The position numbers were made by a program, and so were the translations under genes. Positions 11,401-33,144 of a stretch of DNA of 64,000 bases are shown piece after piece; position 1 is the first letter of the stretch; every line of letters begins with the position of its first letter. Origin of the DNA: Protonemura montana (lineage: Eukaryota; Arthropoda; Insecta; Plecoptera; Nemouridae); NCBI GenBank assembly GCA_947568835.1, contig OX387603.1:1303701-1367700 (forward strand), written 5' to 3'. The notes beneath the pieces were generated by a model. That model searched no databases. It had not been told where the DNA came from and worked only from the letters and a program-made list of their open reading frames with translations.

Positions 11401-12047
11401 TGAGCTGGACAACAGCATGGACTGCAAGCCATGTCTTGAGCTGGACAAGGGTATGGACTGCAAGCCATGTCTTGAGCTGGACAACAGCATGGACTGCAAG
11501 CCATGTCTTGAGCTGGACAACAGCATGGACTGCAAGCCATGTCTTGAGCTGGACAACAGCATGGACGGCAAGCCATGTCTTGAGCTGGACAATAGCAAGG
11601 ACTGCAAGCCATGTCTTGAGCTGGACAACAGCATGGACTGCAAGCCATGTCTTGAGCTGGACAATAGCATGGACTGCAAGCCATGTCTTGAGCTGGACAA
11701 CAACATGGACTGCAAGCCATGTCTTGAGCTGGACAACAGCATGGACTGCCAGCCATGTCTTGAGCTGGACAACAGCATGGACTGCAAGCCATGTCTTGAG
11801 CTGGACAACAGCATGGACTGCAAGCCATGTCTTGAGCTGGACAACAGCATGGACTGCAAGCTATGTCTTGAGCTGGACAACAGCATGGACTGCAAGCCAT
11901 GTCTTGAGCTGGACAACAGCATGGACTGCAAGCCATGTCTTGAGCTGGACAACAACATGGACTGCAAGCCATGTCTTGAGCTGGACAACAGCATGGACTG
12001 CAAGCCATGTCTTGAGCTGGACAACAGCATGGACTGCAAGTTATGTC
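8438..12047. repeat. 36-bp minisatellite, about 100 copies
   Basis: The unit is CCATGTCTTGAGCTGGACAA followed by CAGCATGGACTGCAAG, with a period of exactly 36 bp over about 3.6 kb and no frame-changing indel. Two plus frames and two minus frames therefore stay open, giving ORFs of up to about 1,200 codons (12-residue repeats such as MDCKPCLELDNS). Most substitutions between units change the amino acid in the longest frame (S/N, K/Q, P/S, P/L, C/Y, NS/KG) and few are silent, which argues against selection on a protein. The AAGGG(C/T) variant recurs at multiples of 36 (gaps of 4, 6, 21, 8, 8 and 21 units), pointing to block duplications. I treat it as non-coding. Confidence 0.9.
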
Positions 12048-12570
12048 TTTACGCTCCCAGACGTCGCTCTATCGCCTTCACTCTTTACTACGTCTAAAGT
12101 GTTTGCATTCCTTTTTTCTTTTTGCCACAAGAAAGAAGTGTGGACTGTGGAATCAAGACGGCCTTGACTAAGATAGCTCTTCGATAGGTAGGTAGGTGTG
12201 TTTACCTGCCTCACTCCGAACCAGCTACTAGGGAGCCTAAACCGCTGCTTGTTTCACCCGCAGCACAATGCTCTAACCAAGCTGGCTTGATACTTTAAAG
12301 TGTTGCACACACTTTTCACTGCTTGCGTCGGTCTGTTCTTTGCTGGGCACGAAACCGCCGTCGCTTTAGGAATCTTAATTCTTGCGTCGCATAAGCGGTC
12401 TCGGTTTCCGATCGGTATTTCGATGAAAACAACAACAACAAATTATTAAAACGCGATTAGATAATATTTCCCGCTATAAACTTGGTAGTTGTGTTCTGAC
12501 AACAACGCCATTGTCTGGCTTGACGACAACTTTATCAAGGTCCATTCGACGCGATGCTGAAAACTCTGTC
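12048..12570. other. Unique sequence between arrays
   Basis: No supported gene. A faint tRNA-like A-box (minus strand, near 12270) was judged too weak to call. Confidence 0.5.
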
Positions 12571-13834
12571 AAGCTGTTGAAACGCCTCTCTCCAGCAGCC
12601 AGCGTATTGCTATGGGATTGTTGCTACACTTCAAGACACCGGCCACGTGAAGGCGTCTAACAATTCCATCCCCGCTTGTACATAGCCACGTGAAACAAGC
12701 AAGCTGTTGAAACGCCTCTCTCCAGCAGCCAGCGTATTGCTATGGGATTGTTGCTACACTTCAAGACACCGGCCACGTGAAGGCGTCTAACAATTCCATC
12801 CCCGCTTGTACATAGCCACGTGAAACAAGCAAGCTGTTGAAACGCCTCTCTCCAGCAGCCAGCGTATTGCTATGGGATTGTTGCTACACTTCAAGACACC
12901 GGCCACGTGAAGGCGTCTAACAATTCCATCCCCGCTTGTACATAGCCACGTGAAACAAGCAAGCTGTTGAAACGCCTCTCTCCAGGAGCCAGCGTATTGC
13001 TATGGGATTGTTGCTACACTTCAAGACACCGGCCACGTGAAGGCGTCTAACAATTCCATCCCCGCTTGTACATAGCCACGTGAAACAAGCAAGCTGTTGA
13101 AACGCCTCTCTCCAGGAGCCAGCGTATTGCTATGGGATTGTTGCTACACTTCAAGACACCGGCCACGTGAAGGCGTCTAACAATTCCATCCCCGCTTGTA
13201 CATAGCCACGTGAAACAAGCAAGCTGTTGAAACGCCTCTCTCCAGGAGCCAGCGTATTGCTATGGGATTGTTGCTACACTTCAAGACACCGGCCACATGG
13301 AGGCGTCTAACAATTCCATCCCCGCTTGTACATAGCCACGTGAAACAAGCAAGCTGTTGAAACGCCTCTCTCCAGCAGCCAGCGTATTGCTATGGGATTG
13401 TTGCTACACTTCAAGACACCGGCCACGTGAAGGCGTCTAACAATTGCATCCCCGCTTGTACATAGCCACGTGAAACAAGCAAGCTGTTGAAACGCCTCTC
13501 TCCAGCAGCCAGCGTATTGCTATGGGATTGTTGCTACACTTCAAGACACCGGCCACGTGAAGGCGTCTAACAATTCCATCCCCGCTTGTACATAGCCACG
13601 TGAAACAAGCAAGCTGTTGAAACGCCTCTCTCCAGCAGCCAGCGTATTGCTATGGGATTGTTGCTACACTTCAAGACACCGGCCACGTGAAGGCGTCTAA
13701 CAATTCCATCCCCGCTTGTACATAGCCACGTGAAACAAGCAAGCTGTTGAAACGCCTCTCTCCAGGAGCCAGCGTATTGCTATGGGATTGTTGCTACACT
13801 TCAAGACACCGGCCACGTGAAGGCGTCTAACAAT
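12571..13834. repeat. 130-bp tandem repeat, about 9.7 copies
   Basis: AAGCTGTTGAAACGCCTCTC recurs at 12571, 12701, 12831, 12961, 13091, 13221, 13351, 13481, 13611 and 13741. The final copy stops at 13834. Copies are nearly identical (CAGCAGCC/CAGGAGCC, one CACATGGAG variant), which indicates recent homogenisation. Most full units hold two CACGTG E-box hexamers, so about 19 lie within 1.26 kb. Confidence 0.95.
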
Positions 13835-14157
13835 TTCTTGCTTATCATTCATTATTTGCTTCTCGCGTGAAAAGATCGTCAGATTTGATGCTGTTTTTCT
13901 ATTGGTCAGACGCGATGCTCGGCAAAAGATTGCGAATCTGATTTCAAATCGCTGCGTCCGCAGTTCGAGAATCTTCTGTCGCATCATTTTCTAGCCGCTT
14001 TTTTTCAAACCTCGGCTTGCCTTGTGAAGGTCAAATACGCACAAAGCTGGACTTTTATTGAAGGATTTCACTTCTGGGAAATTAGTTTTCTTGGGGAGAT
14101 CACAGATCACGTCGTTACAGATTTAGTACTGAGATTAAAATAATAAATGGCAGGACA
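13835..14157. other. Unique sequence
   Basis: A 96-codon minus ORF (13697-13987) straddles the array edge and looks fortuitous. No other feature is seen. Confidence 0.45.
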
Positions 14158-14503
14158 TTTGGACCAATCTGGACTAATCTGGACCAACCTGGGCCAATCT
14201 GGACCAATCTGGACCAATCTGGACCAACCTGGACCAACCTGGACCAACCTGGACCAATCTGGGCCAACCTGGCCCAATCTGGGCCAACCTGGACCAATCT
14301 GGGCCAATCTGGGCCAACCTGGGCCAATCTGGGCCAATCTGGGCCAACCTGGGCCAATCTGGGCCAACCTGGACCAATCTGGGCCAACCTGGGCCAATCT
14401 GGGCCAAACTGGATCAATCTGGACCAATCTGGGCCAATCTGGGCCAATCTGGACCAACTTGGGCCAACCTGGGCCAATCTGGACCAATCTGGACCAAGGA
14501 AAC
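14158..14503. repeat. 10-bp minisatellite
   Basis: A tandem run of CTGGGCCAAT, CTGGACCAAC and variants with a 10-bp period over about 345 bp. Repetitive ORFs on both strands (10-residue period) are artefacts. It resembles the complement of the 11-bp array at 1820-2105. Confidence 0.92.
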
Positions 14504-14806
14504 ATAGACCAGTCGTTGGTTGCTTTGCATCCTTAAAGTTGTAGACGCTTCTCAGATGAAAGAGGCAACTTCTTGTTCACAGCAATTAAAGCGCGGCAAG
14601 AAATAATCCCTGGATTAAGTCTTAAGTCGGATTAAAGCTTGAAGTCACACTGCGAGCTGCAGAATAATTGTAAAACACACGTGACGTTGCTAATCTGCGA
14701 TCACCGCGCTGATGACAAACTGTGGGGTTTTATTTACTTGGCCTGGTTGACATTCGGGTCACTCATTTTGTCAATGACACCGACCCAACACTGGCATTGT
14801 CAAGCT
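14504..14806. other. Unique sequence
   Basis: No gene or repeat supported. Confidence 0.45.
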
Positions 14807-15330
14807 ATACCATTGAGTGTGCAGGTTCTAGGTAGAGACAGAACGTTAATGTTAAACCGTTGAGTGCAGGTTCTAGGTAGAGAAACAACGTCAATGTTAC
14901 AGTCTCTGCGTGAAAGATGGCCGCCAAATGACTACCTTACTGACAAAAATGCAGAGTACCGGAACATCACGTTAAGTGGAGCCACTGTCGTATGAAATTT
15001 AATTTCGATATTTCTCGTAGGTTACTCGCTTTTCAATATCGTTACGTGTTTATCAATCGTTGAGGTAAACATTGATGGAGATTTTTTAAGCATGAAAAGT
15101 CACAAAAGCGAGTTAACCTACGAGAAATATCGAAATTAAATTTCATACGACAGTGGCTCCACTTAACGTGATGTTCCGGTACTCTGCATTTTTGTCGGTA
15201 AGGTAGTCATTTGGCGGCCATCTTTCACGCAGAGACTGTAACATTAACGTTGTTTCTCTACCTAGAACCTGCACACTCAACGGTTTAACATTGACGTTCA
15301 AACTCTACCTAGAACCTACACTCAACGCTG
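14807..15330. mobile_element. Fold-back MITE, about 0.5 kb
   Basis: The two halves are reverse complements, centred near 15066. The left half begins TTGAGTGTGCAGGTTCTAGG and continues through TCTCTGCGTGAAAGATGGCC. The right half ends TCTACCTAGAACCTACACTC. The short loop contains TATCAATCGTTGAGG. It looks like a non-autonomous fold-back DNA transposon with near-complete palindromic arms. An internally reduced relative lies at 26352-26623. Confidence 0.8.
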
Positions 15331-15926
15331 CTACCATAGACAGTCGAGTGGTTGTAAAAGATGCAACTATGCATCTATGCTTGTACGAGAGATGCACTTA
15401 CCCTTTGTGAAAGTGCAGTGCTGGGTATATTTTACTCTGGAGGCTGCCACGAACTTCGCGTTCGGTGTATATTTCATGTATGTTGTATGATTTTGTGTTC
15501 GAGGGGTTGGCGGACACGAACATTGCGTGCTGGCTATTTGATGTCTTTTGTATATTTTTGTGTTTTAGGCGATATTTAGTAATGAAAGTGAATATTTTTG
15601 AAATACGGATGGACATCTGTGTCCGTCTAACTTCACGTCTTTATAATCCACAATGTGGATTTTTGATATGGTTTACACTACAGAGGAAATCACAAAACGC
15701 CCCAAGTTAGTGATTTTGGACGCACCGGACCGACGCCAAGGTTTTGCACGATCTCCAACTCACAACAAACGAACGTAAATACACGCGCTAATTTTCCCGA
15801 ATGTTCAACTTGACTCTCGTGGGACGCCTAAATCGTCCCAAGTTTCTACTTTCAACGCCTGACACTGACAGTTCCACGCGAGTTGCTAGTTCATGATTGG
15901 GGTAGTTTTACCACAGAGCTTGGTTC
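15331..15926. other. Unique sequence
   Basis: Short ORFs (15361-15710) lack recognisable domains. I see no gene. Confidence 0.45.
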
Positions 15927-17774
15927 ACCGAAGTTAAGCAACACTGCGCTGAGTCAGGTATTGGATGGGTGACCATCATACACATGACCAGTTCTGTTTG
16001 GGAGAGAGGTTGGAGGGATGAAAGTTAAGCAACACTGCGCTGGGTCAGGTATTGGATGGGTGACCATCATACACATGACCAGTTCTGTTCGGGAGAGAGG
16101 TTGGAGGGATGAAAGTTAAGCAACACTGCGCTGGGTCAGGTATTGGATGGGTGACCATCATACACATGACCAGTTCTGTTCGGGAGAGAGGTTGGAGGGA
16201 TGAAAGTTAAACAAAACTGCACTGAGTCAGGTATTGGATGGGTGACCATCATACACATGACCAGTTCTGTTTGGGAGAGAGGTTGGAGGGATGAAAGTTA
16301 AGCAACACTGCGCTGGGTCAGGTATTGGATGGGTGACCATCATACACATGACCAGTTCTGTTCGGGAGAGAGGTTGGAGGGATGAAAGTTAAGCAACACT
16401 GCGCTGGGTCAGGTATTGGATGGGTGACCATCATACACATAACCAGTTCTGTTCGGGAGAGAGGTTGGAGGGATGAAAGTTAAGCAACACTGCGCTGGGT
16501 CAGGTATTGGATGGGTGACCATCATACACATGACCAGTTCTGTTCGGGAGAGAGGTTGGAGGGATGAAAGTTAAGCAACACTGCGCTGGGTCAGGTATTG
16601 GATGGGTGACCATCATACACATGACCAGTTCTGTTCGGGAGAGAGGTTGGAGGGATGAAAGTTAAACAAAACTGCACTGAGTCAGGTATTGGATGGGTGA
16701 CCATCATACACATGACCAGTTCTGTTCGGGAGAGAGGTTGGATGGATGAAAGTTAAGCAACACTGCGCTAGGTCAGGTATTTGATGAGTGACCATCATAC
16801 ACATGACCAGTTCTGTTCGGGAGAGAGGTTGGAGGGATGAAAGTTAAGCAACACTGCGCTGGGTCAGTTATTGGATGGGTGACCATCATACACATGACCA
16901 GTTCTGTTCGGGAGAGAGGTTGGAGGGATGAAAGTTAAGCAATATTGCGCTGGGTCAGGTATTGGATGGGTGACCATCATACACATGACCAGTTCTGTTC
17001 GAGAGAGAGGTTGGAGGGATGAAAGTTAAGCAACACTGCGCTGGGTCAGGTATTGGATGGGTGACCATCATACACATGACCAGTTCTGTTCGGGAGAGAG
17101 GTTGGAGGGATGAAAGTTAAGCAACGCTGCGCTGGGTCAGGTATTGGATGGGTGACCATCATACACATGACCAGTTCTGTTCGGGAGATAGGTTGGGGGG
17201 ATGAAAGTTAAGCAACACTGCGCTGGGTCAGGTATTGGATGGGTGACCATCATACACATGACCAGTTCTGTTCGGGAGAGAGGTTGGAGGGATGAAAGTT
17301 AAGCAACACTGCGCTGGGTCAGGTATTGGATGGGTGACCATCATACACATGACCAGTTCTGTGCGGGAGAGAGGTTGGAGGGATGAAAGTTAAGCAATAT
17401 TGCGCTGGGTCAGGTATTGGATGGGTGACCATCATACACATGACCAGTTCTGTTCGGGAGAGAGGTTGGAGGGATGAAAGTTAGTACAGCAACTTCACTC
17501 GCCTTGCTTATCAACCTCTCGACAGCATGGATTTATGGAGGAATCCTGTTGTTCGCGTTGTACCGTCCTTCGGAAGGGATGTTAAGCTGGTGGTCCCCTT
17601 GGTCTTCGACAGGAGTAGGCTACGTGCCGGCACCGGGTTTCCCCTCCTCCCTTGTAGACTAGGTTAGGTTAGGTTGATCATCATCCGCTCATTCACCGAC
17701 GCCATTAGACCAGTGCCGCATGACCAGATGTCAAAACAGTGCGTCGTTAAACACCACAAATAAATAAATAAATC
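15927..17774 (+). mobile_element. 5S-derived SINE with 17 promoter units (copy D)
   Basis: The array starts CACCGAAGTTAAGCAACACT, runs through seventeen 91-bp units to about 17480, then a full body and an AAATAAATAAATAAAT tail ending at 17774. It is the longest array in the window and points toward the MNK gene, whose start codon is about 360 bp downstream. Variant AAACAAAACTGCACTGAGTC units occur near 16208 and 16663, 455 bp (5 units) apart, the same block size as in copy C. Confidence 0.87.
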
Positions 17775-18132
17775 GGCGAGCGGTCGCGCGGCTGATCACG
17801 TAGCTCGTCTTAGAGTTGTTGTTTCTGACAGCGACTGTACGAGCTGCGACGCATTGAGCTGCGCGCGCAGCTGCTGCGTCGGGCGCTAGTTCGGGTAAAA
17901 GCAGTGGCGGTGTCGGCGAGCTCGTCAGCCGAAGTTGAGATCTGGTCGTGGTCGGTTCGGTCTGCACAAAGCTATGGAGTAGGCTTGGGTAGAATCTGCA
18001 TTGTTGGGAATGAGTTGGTGATAAAGAAGCTACATTGTGATATTGGGTGTGTGTGCGTGCGTGCGTGTGTGTGTGTGATTTTACTTTCGTGTTCGTCTAA
18101 AGGTGTTGTGAAGTCAAAAACCGTGGGGAAAA
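17775..18132 (+). promoter_or_regulatory. Presumed 5' region of the MNK gene
   Basis: A CpG-rich, gene-proximal segment lies between the SINE tail and the MNK start codon. It includes a GT/GC-rich simple repeat at about 18046-18077. The transcription start cannot be placed from sequence alone. It is inferred to hold the core promoter and 5' UTR because no upstream coding exon is needed. Confidence 0.4.
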
Positions 18133-30274
<12,142 letters not shown>

Positions 30275-32210
30275 TAGAACCTTCCATCGTTCAGACGCAA
30301 CGCAAGAAGAGCTACGCAAGCCGGCCACATGAACGTCGCTCTTCAATAACCAACTTCACTTTGCTGAACCGACGTAATTCGTTGCTGGCGGGATGGCGAT
30401 CGTGCTCGTGGAGTTTTTAACGTATTAAACTGCATCGGCGACGACTGGTCTCGTTGCAATTCCCGAACGGCTTGAAAGATTTTGTCGACTTATTTCCGGC
30501 CGTCGATGAAACGATCGCCTCGTGATTTTTGTTCTGTTTTTGTGCGTGAATTACGCCAAGGGTTTCGTCGACGTTTGTTCGGTGGTTGGTTTCGAACGAG
30601 AGGAGAGAAGTGCCGGCCGTTTACTTACGGTCCAAGCTCTTCGGTGATCTACCGCTCTGCTCGAGGTTCTGCGTTCGAATCTTGGCCGTCGGAATTTGAT
30701 TGGCAAACGCTGCTAACGATTGGTAATTAAATCCACGATTTTATTATTATGAACACTATAACCGTCGCAAAAATCGATGCCCAAACGGGAATTTTAAATA
30801 AGATTTCATCTTAAAATCCAGGATTTGTGTACCAATCGTTGTGAGTTTGAAACTCAGAGCTCGACAGCGACCTACAAGCAGAGTTTGGGAAATAAAATCG
30901 GCCGTCACTTTCTCTTCTCTCCCCGCCGGACGCGATCGCTTGCGTTTAATGTGAATGTGATTCGGCGGCGGATTGCGTCGCCGTCGCACTGTGATTGGAG
31001 GAGAAGTCCACGACGCGTGGCTCCGCCCAGTTCACCAAACAACTTCTGGGGGGTTTTTTCTTTTCAACGGTTGGCCGTTCTTGCGGTGGACTCGACGCTG
31101 CCGTCTCCGTCTGCCCGTCGACAACGTCAGATTCTCGTCCCGTCGTTTTAAAAAAGACAACGAACGTAACTTTTAGTCCGTTTACGTTGCCATCTCCGTG
31201 TCCGCCCTCGGACAATTCACTCGTGGTGAATGCCTTGCCCGTAGAATCGTCACATTTTAGGGAGGGTTTTTCGTAAAATTATATTTTCTACTGAATATTA
31301 CTAAGCTTAGATCGTAATCGTGACCTCGCCAATCGGCGTCTTAGCTCTTTTGTCCGATGCCGTGCGGGAAAAAGTAGGAAATGCGTCGACTTTAAGATCT
31401 TTGACTCGGCAGGCAAAGATAACCTATCCAGTCGACCTGCCGTTTTCCCCGGACGTTGATTCGAGACCTGGGTTTAAATTCTAGGCAACGAGCCAAGGTA
31501 GGTTCGTCACCTTGTCGCAAGAACCAGCTTCTCGAGTAGGTTTACTTCCGTGAACGACGGGACTTGACGTAGAAGCGGCCGGCGATAGTCCCTCGAGTTC
31601 CGTGCTCGGCCATAACTAGCTTTAAAAGTGTCGAGCGTCGAGTCCCCGGGCGGCAATCCTCGGCCGCTCCCGGTGAGATTCCGGGAGGCGGCCTCCCGAC
31701 TCTGCCTCTACGTGGGTCTCGGAGCAAGATGCTTCAGAATCAGAGGCAGAAGAAGGAACATCGCAGTCGCCCGGGGATCGATTCAAAACACTCGATGGCT
31801 TCGCTCTTTTTTGGAAAACAGTAGAGCAACTTCGGACAGCGTTGGCTGTTCGTTCGCTGTGAATTTGTAAAAAAAAAAAAAAAAACTTTCGACATAATGC
31901 ACGGCCACTGAAGGGAATCGGTGCCGAGACCGCGTAGATTTTTGGCTCTTTTTGTTCTGTTTTGTTTTTGAAACGTTTTGAGGCGGTGGGAATGGCGGGG
32001 CGACGACCTTTGCTCGGCGGGGCGCGTGTCACGGGTGTTTTTACAAATAATCGCGGCCAAGCTTTTCAAAGGGGTGATCGCTGCTGAATGCTAGAGACTT
32101 TAGCGTCGGCAGATTTGTTTAACTTTTTTTTGTACAACTATCTTTATAGTGTATTCCAGAGACTGTTGAGAGAGAGTGAGAGAGCGTTGCGCTATGTGTA
32201 ATAAAGATTT
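30275..32210 (+). other. MKNK: Probable MNK 3' UTR
   Basis: No coding potential; CG-containing gene-proximal sequence with a fragment of the tRNA-like MITE family (30736-30815, TTTTATTATTATGAACACTA) and an A-run at about 31870-31885. A polyadenylation signal AATAAA at 32200-32205 follows the GAGAGAGAG-rich stretch. If used, the 3' UTR is about 1.9 kb. Length is inferred, not shown. Confidence 0.45.
32200..32205 (+). terminator. Candidate poly(A) signal for MNK
   Basis: Canonical AATAAA in the context TGTGTAATAAAGATTTG, downstream of the MNK stop and upstream of the NKRF-like start. Confidence 0.5.
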
Positions 32211-32449
32211 GCGATAAGGAATCAAAATAGACACATTTTCTAGAAAAAGAAAGAATTTTGTGTTATCTTACAACTGTTCCTTTCTCTCCTTACCCTTGTT
32301 ATAATGAAATTCCTTTATATTTCATTGTTAATGAACATTTTATGAGTCTGGTAGCTTTTGAATTCCTACAGAAACAGCTGGTGATGGCTGCTTGGGTCTT
32401 CAGTTTGATTGGCAGTGGTTAGAGCGATGGAATGAAATCTTGAAAACAA

Positions 32450-32725
32450 TATGTGACATCTGGGTTTTTGAATGGTAAGTAGAAAACAACTCAACTTCAC
32501 CGATGTTTCCCAACTAATGCCTGTTATTTAATCGTGGGCAATGGCAGTAGTGACATTTTTCGATAACAAAAGAACTACAAAAATATATACAATTACCTTG
32601 TCTAGGCATCCTAATTGCACCTAACTATACATATCACGAACAATAATTCAAAGAACTAACATACTCAACAGTTTGATATCAAATGATTCCGAAAAATTTG
32701 CGTTTTTATAAAGCAAACCAGTTAT
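32450..32725. mobile_element. Old M1 repeat copy upstream of the NKRF-like gene
   Basis: A diverged match to M1: AACTCAACTTCACCGATGTT, CATTTTTCGATAACAAAAGA, then GCGTTTTTATAAAGCAAACC. It lies between the MNK poly(A) site and the NKRF-like start codon. Confidence 0.5.
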
Positions 32726-32974
32726 TGAGTGTTGTAAAAGACTTTGTTTGTTAGACAATATGCAAGAAATTAAGATACCTGTCTGGATATTTTTGCCAAA
32801 TCCGAATATGCCGCTAGTTGGCTCCCGTAAATAATGTCATTCTCCCAAGGTCGTTTTCAGCCAGTGTCACCTTAACCTAACTTTACACTGAGATCAACGT
32901 GGGTTTAAGACGTTTGTTTATTTATTAGTGCTGATCAATAAAGTTAACATAAACGCATCTGAAATTGTTTCAAA

Positions 32975-33144
32975 ATGAGTAAAAAAGGTTGGAAGAATGT
33001 GGATGCTTTGAAAACTGAACATGAGTGTGATGAGCATTGGAAACTTCGTCGGTTATTTCTATTAGCACATAAGAAAAAGTTTACAAAAGATCGGCTGTTA
33101 TGCCTTGCGCAAGTGTTCATAAATGTTGAAATGATGGGCTGCAG
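32975..33144 (+). CDS. NKRF: NKRF-like exon 1 (XTBD first half)
   Basis: The ATG follows TTTCAAA and encodes MSKKGWKNVDALKTEHECDE before the XTBD core. Donor GCAG|GTAACT, phase 2. A minus-strand ORF over the same bases is a shadow. Confidence 0.85.

Noticed and set aside
8404..12097. ORFs of 968 to 1,210 codons across the 36-bp array as a giant repetitive protein
   Set aside because: They are open only because the 36-bp unit lacks stops in those frames. Both strands are open, differences between units are mostly amino-acid changing, and no promoter or splice context supports a gene.
12230..12295. Possible tRNA-derived fragment on the minus strand
   Set aside because: An A-box-like GCTTGGTTAGAGC is present but no convincing B-box at the right distance.
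14107..14536. Repetitive Trp/Gly/Pro ORFs on both strands
   Set aside because: Artefact of the 10-bp minisatellite.
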